Shown one piece after another: positions 34,243 through 44,886 of a stretch of DNA of 64,000 bases (positions are counted from its first letter, which is position 1; the number at the start of each line of letters is the position of its first letter). The stretch comes from Chelydra serpentina (Eukaryota > Chordata > Testudines > Chelydridae). The stretch is from positions 38,505,001-38,569,000 of the forward strand of contig JBAIAC010000004.1 in NCBI GenBank assembly GCA_037349315.1, read 5' to 3'. The translations under genes were made by a program, and so were the position numbers. Below the pieces are notes generated by a model that saw nothing but the letters and a program-made list of their open reading frames with translations, was not told the DNA's origin and searched no databases.

Positions 34243-34950
34243 TTAAATACATTTGTTAGTCTCTAAGGTGCCACAAGTACTCCTGTTCTTTTTGCAGATT
34301 CAGACTAACATGGCTGCTACTCTGAAACCTAGTATTTTAGGCTTAGTTTATGGGTTTTTTTGTTTAATTTCCTAGGTAATCTACTTTGATCTGTTTGCTA
34401 TCACTTATAATCACTTAAAATCTATCTTTCTGTAGTTAATAAACTTGTTTTATCTAAACCAATGTGCCTTGAAGTGAAGTGTTTGGGAAAAATCTGAGCT
34501 CTGTGAGCAAAGGCTGTTGCATATCTTTCCCATATTGAGGGGAAGGCGGACTTTATTAATGAGCTTACATTTTACAGATCCCTATGCAGTGCAAGATGGT
34601 ATAATTTGGGTTTATACTCCAGCATGGGGTGGAAGCCTAGGGAGCTGGGACATTAGCTGTCTGTTTTTGAGTGACTTAGGTAAAGCACTTGGGTAGGTTA
34701 ATTGGGTGTGTGGCGCCACCTGCTGTCATGTTGGATGATAACAGGGCCTGGAGAGGCTGGCTGTGTCACCAGCAAAGCAGTGTGAGAAAAGGGCCAGCCC
34801 AGCAGCGTGAGTAGAAGGGCACAGCGGTTCCCACGGCTCCCAGACTGCACCCCAGGGGTGATAACCTCTCACAGGATCATTCAAGGTAAAGTTACCTTTC
34901 ATGCTAAACAATCTGGTCCATCTTGTATTTAGCTGAGACACTCTGTGTAA

Positions 34951-35218
34951 GGGCTTGTCTACACTTAAAAGGCTGCAGTAGCGCAGTTGCACCAATGTAG
35001 CTGCACTGCTGCAGCACTTTCGTGAAGATGCAACCTGCACCGATGGGAGAGCTTCTCCCATCGGGGTAGGTAATTCACCTCCCCGAGAGTGGTAGCTATG
35101 TTGACAGGAGAAGCCTTCCTGTCAACATAGCACTGTCAACACCAGGAGTCAGGTGTGGATTTTCCACATCTTGAGTAACATAGTTATACCAACATAAGTC
35201 ACTAGTATAGACCAAGCC
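34951..35218. mobile_element. Harbinger-type MITE with TAA duplication
   Basis: 268-base element with ends GGGCTTGTCTACACTT and GTATAGACCAAGCC, flanked by TAA on both sides (34948-34950, 35219-35221). TWA duplications and TCTACAC ends are typical of PIF/Harbinger. The centre contains inverted words around gttgacaggagaagccttcctgtcaac. Confidence 0.88.
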
Positions 35219-35226
35219 TAAGATTC

Positions 35227-35271
35227 TCAGACCTGAAGAAGAGCTTTGTAAAAGCTCAAAATCTTGTTTCT
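35227..35271 (+). ncRNA. Hammerhead-ribozyme-like relic in outer repeat
   Basis: CAGAC, core CTGAAGA, stem II GAGCTTTGTAAAAGCTC, then AAAA in place of GAAA, TCTT and GTTTCT. The core G is lost by the same C-G to C-A change as in the copies at 5072 and 62916. Stem I pairing is weakened by one more change. Confidence 0.5.
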
Positions 35272-35379
35272 CTCACCAACAGAAGTGGGTCCAATAAAAG
35301 ATATTACCTCACCCACATTGTCTCTGGGCTAACTTTAACTTTCCAACTGTTTTTAGCCCTTTTCCCTTGCAAAAATTCA

Positions 35380-35916
35380 TTGCATGTATAACTCCATTGA
35401 TTTCAATGGAGTTGCTCCTGACTTACACTGGTGGTGTCAAGATCCTGACAAGGACAACCAGGACCAAGGTCAAGAGCAGGGTCAAACCTGAGGCTAAGCA
35501 TAGCAGCAGAGTTCATAGTCAAGTTCCAGGCTAGGGTCAATACCAAGGATCAGAGTCCGACTCAGGTTTCAGGTCCAAAAGCGAGGTCCAAGTCAATCTA
35601 AGGTCAAAGCCTGGCATTCAAGAGCAAGGAGCAGGAATGGTTAAGGCAACTGTACGAGATCCACACTGTTGGCTGGATACTTCCTAGATTGCCCCTTGGG
35701 TTTATATAGGGCAGGGAGCCAATTATGAGTCATGAGGCTGGGGCCATTCAGACCGCTTCAGGTGGGACTTCTTGTGGTCTGTGTCCACAGTGGGTAGTGA
35801 AGCACAACCTGGTTCTAGGTATTGATGGATGGCAGCGTGGCAGTGGCTGCTACCTGGCAACTACACAGGCCCAGTGGGCCTTACAGGTATAAATGGGAAC
35901 AGAACCAAGCCCCAAC
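35380..35916. repeat. Old palindromic repeat split by an LTR
   Basis: 35380-35434 (aactccattgatttcaatgg and cttacactggt) and 35886-35916 (ggtataaatgggaacag) are the two parts of one old dispersed repeat. Similar words recur near 2310, 21020 and 39720. Confidence 0.55.
35435..35885 (-). mobile_element. Solo LTR with TATA box on the minus strand
   Basis: 451 bases, TGTCAAG at one end and CTTACA at the other, so ends fit TG...CA. On the minus strand it reads TGTAAGGCCC, then a TATA box CTATATAAAC (complement of 35700-35709) in the expected promoter position. The flanking duplication is imperfect (ggtgg against ggtat). It interrupts an old repeat, which supports both borders. Confidence 0.7.
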
Positions 35917-36184
35917 ATTTCTAGCTATAACAGCTTTAAAGAGAGTGGTTGTTCAAGTATGTCAGAATTCAAGTGGGTGGAGAATAGAAGCCAGATGGTA
36001 ATTAGAATATTATTTTTATTACCTTATATCCCACTATCCTGCGAACCCCTGCAATGTAAGCTTTCACAGCTTTCCTATATTATACAATTGCCATTTCTGG
36101 CCCTAGCAGCTCATGAGATATTGAATCTTAAACCTACCACAAGTCCTTAGTCTAGTAGAATTGTTTGATACTTACCCAAGATTG

Positions 36185-36380
36185 AATAGAGAAAACACAT
36201 AAAAGTTGGAAATGAAGACCTGTTAGATCATTCAGTCCACCTTATCTGTCAGTGAAGGACTGTTCCGTACTGTATATTTTTCTAAAGTTTTTTCTCTAAT
36301 TCAGTTTTAAAAGTCCCAACCAATCAGTATTACAATCATCTTGAGACTGTTACACAGCCCAGTACATCTGATTTCAGACC
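36185..36380 (-). repeat. CR1 3'-end fragment
   Basis: Minus-strand CR1 3' untranslated type: ttagatcattcagtccacc, gaaggactgttccgtac and ttcagttttaaaagtccc occur in consensus order. No terminal octamer repeat is left. Confidence 0.7.
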
Positions 36381-38479
36381 CAGAGCTTGGATCATTGGGA
36401 TTTTTTCAATCCTTGAACATGGGAGAGACATCTGTAACAGGTGTAAACACCCAGCCCGAATCTTGCAGTCTTAACTCAGGGAACATTTCTATTTCAGTCA
36501 ATACGGATGGCCTTTCTTGAAGAAAACCAAAGACTACGGCTAAGAACAGAGAAGGACCTCAGTCACGATGTCTCTAGAGATAATGAAGAATAAATACAAG
36601 TATATAAGGATTTTTGCTAAAACATGTAGTAGGGCTAGACAAGGATCTAATAACCAGAGCCAAATAAATCCCTTCTCACTCAGAATATACTGCCAAAGAG
36701 ACTCTACCACTTCAGAAATAGTCAGGCTATTTCATAATGAACTGTGTGCTTCTCCCTTGTTTGTCTGTTACTCTGTAACAAAGCAACATCATGATTTGAC
36801 ACTTAGGGACACTATGAAAGAGGTTAATCCAAAGAACCAAGAATTTGACATTGCAATTTCACAATTAAAGGAAAGAATGAAAATGGAAGAAGGTGTATCT
36901 GATTAGTAAATATGCACTTTACAGGCTGTCAGGCCCCATCCCTGCAAAACAAATACTAGTACACAAAGTTCTATGTCTTGGAGCAGGTTATGGACTGTTG
37001 TAAGTATCACAGCGTGAACTGCATAGATTAATGCTTTCAGTTTAAGTTAATAACATCATGCCCTGCAAGGGACCTTCTCTGGTGAGAAGGGAGTCGGCTG
37101 ATAAAGCTGAGTGGAGAGAGCTTTTCAGTTTATATTTCCAGTTTACTTCAGGAAAAGGAATAAGCTTCTTGTAAAAAAGCTTTGAAGAATCAGTGGGGTG
37201 CTATGCACTTATTAGAAAGCATCTGGGGATAGCCGTTATGGCTGAAGGTGGTGATATAGGAGAACTAATTCATATACTACCAATTTGCTGGCAGTATGGT
37301 ATGTGCTAGAGATTTTAATTTAATTATATAAAAGTCACCATGCTATACATGTATAAAGAAATAATTAAAATGCCAAAATGTTGCAATTTGCCTGCTTTGT
37401 TACATATCTAATTTTTGCTTTTAGTTGAACATGTCTGGGAGCTGCTGCCCTGGGTCTGATTGTTAGACATGCATCTTGGCCCTCATTTTAGAAACAAACT
37501 TACTTCTACTTCATACAGACTTTTGTGATCTCATTTCTATTACTGAACACTATTTACAGCAGAAATATTGAAACATGAAATTGAAGTAATATATATTATT
37601 TAGTCTAAAGAATTGATTCCACATAATCTTAAATCTCTTGCACTATTCTTATATTCCTTATTTTAGTATCTTGTCCTACATTGTTCATCAGATTTTAAGT
37701 CCTTAAAAGGTTGAAAGGTATTTTATGTATTTATAACATGTACCCATGCAAATATTTATATTAAAACATAATGCACATACCGTACTGCCAACAAATTGGC
37801 AGTATCTAATGCACTTCCCCAAAATAATTGTTACAATTTTGCACATACTCACCATAGAAAACATAAGTAACAGCCCCAGCCAATTACTCAATCCACTCCT
37901 ATAACCCTGATATCTCTCCACAACTGACCTTTTCCAACATACATCTGAGCTTTGCACCATTTCAATGAAGAGTCATCAAATTAAGACTCTAGTGAACTGA
38001 AAATTGAAGTGAGTTCCAGAACTGAGAACCTGCTACCAAGAACATCTGCCACATATTTCCAAAGACCGAATCAAAGATCTGTTAACTGAAGCAGCAGGGG
38101 TGAGCTCAGCATTCTGGAACACATGTAAGGTAGGGAGGCAGTCTCTTACTGACTCAGGAGGAACTGGACCTTCTAGAGCTTCATTGATTAATATCTACCT
38201 TCCTAGGCTATTTCTATGATGACAGTGGGATTTCAGATGCATGTGGACACGGCCTCATGCTCACTTTAAATCAAGCATAATTAAGTATAGCAATGTCTGG
38301 ATGTGTTTTTCTGATTCACTTTTCTCTTGGCAACCCTGTCAAATCCTATAAGGATAGATAATTTCCTCATGCATAAGGGTTGGCTACAGAGGGTCCCACT
38401 GTATATAGAGTACCAGAGATAGAGCTCCTAAATGGACAGTGGTAGACCCCAGTGTTTGGGACTCCTAAACCTTGACTGA
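36381..38479. other. No recognisable feature
   Basis: AT-rich DNA. The 112-residue open frame at 36568-36906 has no family motif, upstream signal or neighbouring support. Confidence 0.4.
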
Positions 38480-38576
38480 ACAAAACTCTAGAAAATGCAC
38501 TATAGCGAACAATGCTGCATTGACACAGATGGACTGGATGACCTAAGAGGTCTTTAATTTCTATGATTCTATGGCT
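38480..38576 (+). repeat. CR1 3' tail
   Basis: Ends gactggatgacctaagaggt then ttctatgattctatgg, the CR1 terminus with its short tandem ATTCTATG-type repeats. The 5' part is not clear. Confidence 0.8.
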
Positions 38577-40650
38577 GGTTTCTTCTTCTGTGCTTATAGT
38601 CTCCTACAAGTCAGGTGGAAAGCTGGTTTGTGACTAGAGGCTCAGCTGATTTCCTTCCAGTGGATTTAGCTGTCTAACATTATGTTGAAGAGAATGTGAA
38701 GCTTTGCTTTAATATTAATGATATTGCAGAGGACTGGTTTATAATTACAGTCCATGCCTCCAAGAAAAAAAGGGCAGGTAGCTGCTCAGTCATTCAGAAA
38801 AGGATGATTAAAGATATCAAGTAATAACTATCCACCTCACACCAGAACCCTCCCCTACACCTTATTAAAGAGCTTAACATGGAAAAATCCACTATCAACA
38901 TTCTTATTATGCAAAGGTCACAGACTGAATTAACGTTTACAAAACAACAGTTTTTCTCCTGAGCTGGAGGTTGTGTGAGTCTGCCACTTGCCAGACAAGT
39001 TATAGTAAAGACAAGTTTTATTCCCATTTCCATTTAATAAAAAAAAAACCCACAAAAAACAGAGGGTCAATCCTGCACTGTGCAGATACAGCATATTGCT
39101 GCAAGATAAAAAGTGGTGATGAGCCAAACAAGGGTGCACTAGGAAACGGAATCCTTTATTAATGAAGGATGCTGCACAGCCACCAAGTTATTCCTGCCCA
39201 GAAGCAGGAGTATGGTCAAAGGGTAAGCCTTAACAGTGTCAAAGAACCTCATTAATGTAAGGAAGATCTCTCTTAAACACGTCTCTACAGAAATAGCCAT
39301 TTTATGCCAAACATTTTCCTAGCAAATCTTCTGAAAAGCAGCACTCTTTAAAATATCTTATTGCCATGACATCTTCCACAAAATATTTTCTCTCTTCATT
39401 TTTAACCACTGACTTTGTACCTGTTATTCAGTCTCAAACAAAACATCACTGAAGTTCCTCAAGCACATTAGAGAAACTATGTTAAAGGATGAAGGGGGGA
39501 GGGAACAATGTGACAAACAGCTTCTTTTTACAGTTCCTGATCTTTACTGAACTCTGAGGCCAAGGATGTTGACATTCAGATCTTGATAATGAACGTGACA
39601 TTTTCAGTTACATTAACATCTCTAAATGTCAGAACAGAGTGCTCCAGTCACAACACATTACAGCAAAACAATCAGTGAACTCAGGAGGCCTGATCCTCCA
39701 CTCCATCACACCAGTTCTACGCTGCTGACTTTAATGGAGTCATACAATGTAAAACCAGTATAATGGAGTGGAGAATTGGGCCCAACATGTTGAACAAGAG
39801 TTCCTATAGGTGACATTTTAAAGTAAGATTTCCTGTTTATTGCCACAGAGGTTTAAAAAAATTACTCTTTAAGGAGAAACCAACTAAACCATTCTCTAAT
39901 AATCTGGACAGCAGCATGCCTGGAGCCTTCCTCAGATCTAAACTAAAGTTGACACTTCTCCTGGTGTTTGGTCCCTTTATAGATGACCCTGAAAATACTA
40001 AATAGATTTGTAGAGGAAAATTTCCAAACTGATGAGCAGTTGGTACAGGGAAAGAAAGTTGTCAGACTCAAAAGTACTGATGTGTAAATGCTCCAGAAAA
40101 ATCAAGCCTTTTTGCTCACTACCCTTGGGAGTGAACTTGGGGGTATTAAGGATACATGAATAGGTGAAGGAGCTATAATCTTTATGTTTTTCTCCGCTTG
40201 CTACTGACAGACAGATGGCCTGTCATGTCTGTGGCATCTATGTATTCAAATATCTGATTAATCTCTCAGAATAAAAAATATTTTATAGCACTGACCTGTA
40301 ATCAATATGTAGGCAAAACTATTTCTTGAGCGTAAAGGCTTATATTATATTATCTTGATGAAGATGGAACAATGTCAGGAATTTTTGGCCTGTCTGCCTC
40401 TTCCTTTCTCCCATCTCTGATACAGCAAATTACCTGATGGAGGAACCCTACTTTAAGAGAAATAATCAATAAAAGAGCATTCAATTTAAGTATGAATTAG
40501 TTACATCATAAGGTATGGGTTGCTATATTGGGGGACTCGCTCTTGTAATTTTCCTGAAATGCAGATCTTGGAAGGCATAGTGAAACAACTAGAAGTGTAA
40601 CATATAAGATGGGGGACTTTATCCTAGAATGTAGTGACAATTAAAAGAAC
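38577..40650. other. No gene; one old dispersed repeat scrap
   Basis: About 39690-39785 is another copy of the palindromic repeat (ccactccatcacaccag with ctttaatggagtc). The remainder is unrecognised AT-rich sequence. Confidence 0.45.
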
Positions 40651-41106
40651 TTAAGATATGTCCAAACTGCAATTCGAGGTGTGACTGCAGCATGGGTAGA
40701 CATAAGCCATGTCTACACTACAAACTTTGGTCAACACAAGCTACATCGGTGTAAAGCTGCCACAGTTAGTATATCAATGATGTGCATGCACACTTGGCTC
40801 CTGCATTGGCAGTGCACATACTCACCAGGAGTACTTGTGTTGATGCATAGTGTGGTGCACCATGGATAGACATTCCTGTGTGCCACTCGCCATCATCCAG
40901 TGCACTGTCTTTTGGGAAATGTTGGCAATGCATGATGGGGCAGAAATGAATTGCACAAGGTGACTGGGAGCAAGGAGTCAAGTTCCAATCATGCAACTCT
41001 CTCTGTCCCATAATGACATCCTTATCCCCTAATTTCTGCACCTTTATTTTTTAAATCCCATAAGCCTGCCTGGCACTTTTTGTTGTCCACCATCTCTGAC
41101 AGAAGC

Positions 41107-42150
41107 ATGGAGCCCACAGAGCTCTGCACTATTGTCATGAACATTGCAAATACCGGACAAATGATCCTCCTGTATTTTCAGAGCTGCAGGAAGAACCACA
41201 GCAATGGGGCCCATGACAGTTTCTTCAAGGTCAGATTGCTCAGCGACATAGTGAAAAACACTTCAAGGTTGTTGGTGGCATTCATGCAGCAACTGCAGAC
41301 AGTGGAGAGCTGCTTCTGAACCCAAGAAACAAACACTGACTGGTGGGATTGCATCATAATACAGGTCTGGGATGACGAGCAGTGGCTGCAGAACTTTAGA
41401 ATGTGAAAGCCCATGTTCCTAGATCTGCGTGCCGAGCTTGCCCCAGCCCTCCAGCACATGGACACCATAATGAGAGTTGCACTGACAATTGAGAAGTAAG
41501 TGGTGATCACACTGTAGAGTCTACACTGTAGACGCTTGCAACACTGGATTGCTACTGGCGAGTTGGAAAATCCACAGTGGGAGCCATTGTCATGCAAGTG
41601 TGTAGCGTCATTAATCATCTTCTGATACACAGGACAGTGGCTCTCAGCAATGTGCAGGACATAGTGAATAGATTTGCAGCAATGGGGTTCCTGAACTACG
41701 GTGGAGCCATCTATGGCACACACCTCCTTATTTTGGCACAAGTCCACCTTGCCATAGAGTACATCAATAGAAAAGAATACCCGTCTATGGTCATGCAAGC
41801 ACTGGTGGATCACCAGGGATGCTTGGCTTCACCAATATCAATGTGAGCTATTCAGAGACAGTGCATGACACTCACATGTTTAAGGATATAGGACTGTTCA
41901 GAAACCTGCCAGCAGGGACATTCTTTCCTGACCAGTGGATTACCATGGGTAATGCTGAAATGCTAATTGTGATCCTAGGGAACCCAGCCTACTCTGTGCT
42001 CCCCTGACTCATGAAGTCATATACTGGGCACCTCAACAGTTCAAAGGAAAAATTCAGCTACCCGCTCTGCAGGTGCAAAATGACAGCTGAATATGCATCA
42101 GGTAGATTGAAGAGACACTCAAAGTGTTTACTCACAAGATTTAAAGAGCA
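41107..42150 (+). pseudogene. HARBI1-like Harbinger transposase pseudogene
   Basis: Nuclear DDE nuclease that would excise Harbinger elements and MITEs. It starts at an ATG giving MEPTELCTIVMNIANTGQ, continues to VESCF and then meets stops; IQVWDDEQWLQNFRM (about 41360) follows in the expected place. The catalytic part is in the frame 41577-41846 with VQDIVNRFAAMGFLNYGGAI and YGTH. In active relatives this reads DGTH, so the first catalytic aspartate is replaced by tyrosine. After a shift near 41820, NINVSYSETVHDTHMF, GTFFPDQWITMGN and GNPAYSVLP follow (41819-42007), the last with the D of GDPAY changed to N. AEYASGRLKR near 42080-42115 carries the conserved glutamate. Dead by several independent lesions. 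Confidence 0.88.
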
Positions 42151-42418
42151 TGTTAACAGTCAGCCACAGTCTTGTGCTACCTAGCCTTGAAGCTTTGGGG
42201 GCTATTAGGAATTGCATAGTGCTTGGTATACACTTATGAATATCACACACTAGAAATATATGGCATAACAAAAACTGTGCAAAACAAGTATGTGTCATTC
42301 AAAAACAAACACAATACAAACTTCTTAAATAAATTTAACAGAAAAGAACTTTAAAAATTAAAAAAAGGTAACGAACATTCCTGTCCATTTTGGCTGCATA
42401 TACACCAACCATTGACTC

Positions 42419-44274
42419 TCACAGGTTGGTGTATGTGAAACTGTGGTTATCTTTAATGTCTGCTGGCATAGAGTGATAGGGATGCCATGTGGAATGTCTG
42501 GAGAGGGAGGGCAGGAGATGCTGAAAAGGAGTTCTCCATTGATGAAACTCCATTATGTCCTGGTGCATCTCCCTCTTCTTGTGCTGCTGGGACTTTTTCC
42601 TATCCACTCTTTCCTCCTCCATGCTGTCTGCCATATTCACCCTTCAGGCCCTCTGTTCAGGGTCCAGTGCAACACTGGATCTTGCTGAACATATGCAGGA
42701 TCTTGCTGAACATGTGCTCTTTAGTCCTCTTCTTTCTGCTCATTAGGGTCTGTCATTCTGCAACTGTGGAAGGATGCCCCTCAAGGTCAGAACGGCAGCA
42801 CCTAGAGATAAAACAGACAGATGTCTCTGCATTTACAGTCACAATGGAACATGAAAGATAAGTTTCTCTTCCCTTATTCCCCTAAAACTTTTAAATAAGA
42901 CATACTTATTGACACTTCAGCTTTGAGTGCCTCTGCACAGCAGCACTCTCCAGTCCCAGCCCGGTGAGTATGGCCCACCAGGAGCATGGTGTGGAGGGGA
43001 ATGAGGAGGGAAAAGTTTGGCTGCACGAAACAATAAAATTTCAGCCCCTATTTCCATAGATATTAGTGGAAGACCATGGCACTGAGCACTGGCACTATTT
43101 TCCACAGGCGGGGGTGATTTTAGCTGATATCTCACTCTTGAGGATAACAAAGGCACAGCGAGCACAGCTGCTGCTGGCATCCCAAAGCTGTCCTGACCCA
43201 TATGCTACTAGCCTGTTTACTGCAATGGTGCCAGCCGCAGTCATTGCGGACTGGCATGGGAAAGTGTCCTTTTGTTAAGGCTATGTTTTAGTCTCAGGTA
43301 TTTTTAGTAAAAGTCATGGACAGGTCATGGGCAGTAAACAAAAATTCACAGCCGGTGACCTATCCATGACTTGTACTATATACCCCTGATTAAATCTTGG
43401 GTGCTGGAGGGCAGGCGGCCCGGGGCCGTCGCAGGTGCTCTGAGGGGATGGGTAGCGGTGCACAGCCCGGGCTGTTGCTGAGGGATGGATGGCGTGGTGG
43501 TGGCCCAAGACCCCCCGCTACTGCTGGGGGGCAGGGGGCACAGAAGCCTGGTACTGCCCAAGTATAGGCTGATGCGGCTGGCCCAGGGGCTGCCGAAGCT
43601 GCTCAGGTGGTCCCCAGGCCAGCTGCACCTGCCGCTGCAGAAGTCCCAGAGGTCCTGGAAAGTCACAGAATCGCAGCTTCACCTATCATTGAGGAAGAAA
43701 TAAGGCAGCCATCCCTAGAAATCGACAGGAGAGGATTGCAGAGTGACTCCAGTTTCAGCGAGATCTCTCAGGAGGATACAAGGGGCAAACAAAGTGCTCC
43801 CAATACTCCTCCCCCATTCTCCCCAACTCTACAGGGGAAGGAAAAGAAGGTAACAACTCTACCTCTGTTTGTTGTACTACTACTTATTCAATGAACAATT
43901 GGGTCAGGCACCATCTCCACATTTAAACATTGTAAGGAAAGTGGATGCACACACTTACCCAAGGTTCCTTCCCCTTCATCGGGCTCATCCATGCTCAGCT
44001 GGCAGAACTGGCTAGATTGCAATGAAGTCTCGAAGTGATGCTGGCTTGTGGCTTTCACGTGGCACTGCTGCTGGCTCCTGTCATACCCCTTCACCTGCAC
44101 CCCCTGTGCAATCTGCTTGTAGATGTCCATTTTTCTACAACTGGTCTGTAGCTGTGCTTGCACAGCCTCTTCTCCCCACAGGCCCAGGAGATACAATACC
44201 TCCTGTCTACTCCAGCGTGTGGAGCCAGCATGGGCTGTTGCTTTCAACAAGGGAAAGATGCTAGGTGTGCTCAC
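42419..44274 (-). pseudogene. Myb/SANT-like accessory gene of Harbinger, broken
   Basis: The second Harbinger gene, whose product binds DNA and helps bring the transposase to the ends. The frame 43888-44274 carries the Myb/SANT-like domain at residues about 19-75: TRWSRQEVLYLLGLWGEEA, then IYKQIAQGVQVKGYDRSQQQ. The tryptophans W21 and W33 match conserved positions. The rest is displaced by a MITE (43276-43690) and shifts. The frame at 42419-42640 (MADSMEEERVDRKKSQQHKK) looks like the basic C-terminal part. The start at 44274 could be preceded by more coding sequence. Confidence 0.78.
43276..43690. mobile_element. MITE nested in the Harbinger element
   Basis: Begins ttaaggctatgttttagtc, followed by the inverted pair aaaagtcatggacaggtcat and ggtgacctatccatgacttg. 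A GC-rich centre (43400-43640) follows. The right end is near ggaaagtcacagaatcgcag and lacks the matching terminus, so it is truncated. A Harbinger-type end is likely but not proved. Confidence 0.6.
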
Positions 44275-44886
44275 CAGGCTCGGAAATCAAGAAAAGGCAT
44301 TTCAAAAATACATGGGTTTTCGAGGAGGGGAGTGGCTTCTAGTGTCTGTGACCCTTTGGCAATGGAGTTCACAATTGTGAACAGAAAAGTCATTGTTGGC
44401 ATCATGGGACAGCTGCAGGAGGACTGTTAGGGTTGACATAAGTCACGCAGTGTCTATACTCACACTGCATTGACCTTGGTACGTCAACCATGGCTCAATG
44501 TCATTCAGGGAAGTGGTGTTACTGCGTCACTGTCATGGGGTGCTTACATCAGCCAGAGACAAATTTGAGTGCAGACACATACACAAATAAATCAACACAA
44601 GGCAACTTATTTCAAACTAACTTTGTAGTGCAGACCAGGCCATACTTGCACTAGCTTTACCTGCAGTAGGCTAAAAATAGCAGTGCAGTGGGAGTGGTAC
44701 AGCTTCAGTGCAAGCTGTACAAGTGTGCCAGTGACACTGGGTGTGTACTTGGGCTTCATTGTCAGCTGGCAATGCACGCTACCGTGTCTACGCTGCTATT
44801 CTTAGCGGTGCTAGAGTGGGTAAATGTATTGGGGCTATGACTACCCATGCTGCAATCACACCTCTGATTGCTATGTAGACCGACCC

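Larger units (their letters stand above)
33291..34330 (-). mobile_element. Penelope-like element with inverted terminal arms
   Basis: Two arms in opposite orientation, 33291-33497 and about 34094-34330, each beginning aaaagaacaggagtacttgt when read inward and each containing a hammerhead-like motif. A minus-strand GIY-YIG endonuclease fragment lies between. The flanking tattttagg (33282-33290 and 34333-34341) is a 9-bp duplication in the LTR host. Inverted terminal repeats plus GIY-YIG are typical of Penelope-like elements. The reverse transcriptase is absent, so the copy is internally deleted and cannot move alone. Confidence 0.85.
32337..34873 (+). mobile_element. Solo LTR carrying two nested insertions
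   Basis: Starts TGTGACACCTCCC and ends ATAACCTCTCACA, flanked by ggatc on both sides (32332-32336 and 34874-34878), a perfect 5-bp duplication. Without the hAT MITE and the Penelope-like element it is about 1.2 kb. It contains taattaataaacttg-type polyadenylation sequence near 34435. No coding interior is present, so it is a solo LTR left by recombination. Vertebrate ERV or Gypsy origin is not decided. Confidence 0.8.
32277..35335 (+). repeat. Outer hammerhead-bearing repeat, split by a solo LTR and a MITE
   Basis: The pieces 32277-32336, 34874-34950 and 35222-35335 join into one repeat of about 250 bases once the LTR (32337-34873) and MITE (34951-35218) are taken out. The last piece carries the hammerhead-like motif and the word aagtgggtccaataaaagat, shared with 4990-5176 and 62890-63045. 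Its end at about 35335 is truncated. Confidence 0.65.
40705..44641. mobile_element. PIF/Harbinger transposon, 3.9 kb, two-gene
   Basis: Left end AGCCATGTCTACACTACAAA and right end TTTGTAGTGCAGACCAGGCC are inverted repeats with a few mismatches. ATA stands at both borders (40702-40704, 44642-44644), consistent with a 3-bp duplication. Inside lie a HARBI1-like transposase on plus and a Myb/SANT-like gene on minus, pointing at each other, the standard two-gene layout of animal Harbinger elements. Both genes are broken. A further MITE has inserted at about 43276. Confidence 0.88.
40654..44886. mobile_element. Harbinger MITE split by a full-size Harbinger element
   Basis: Left part 40654-40701 and right part 44645-44886. 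The left words gcaattcgaggtgtgactgc and gcatgggtagac reappear inverted at the right end (ctacccatgctgcaatcac). TTA flanks both sides (40651-40653 and 44887-44889). Once joined it is about 290 bases and palindromic. Confidence 0.8.

Noticed and set aside
36568..36906. 112-residue hypothetical gene
   Set aside because: No motif, no splice or promoter evidence, and a length that can occur by chance in 64 kb.
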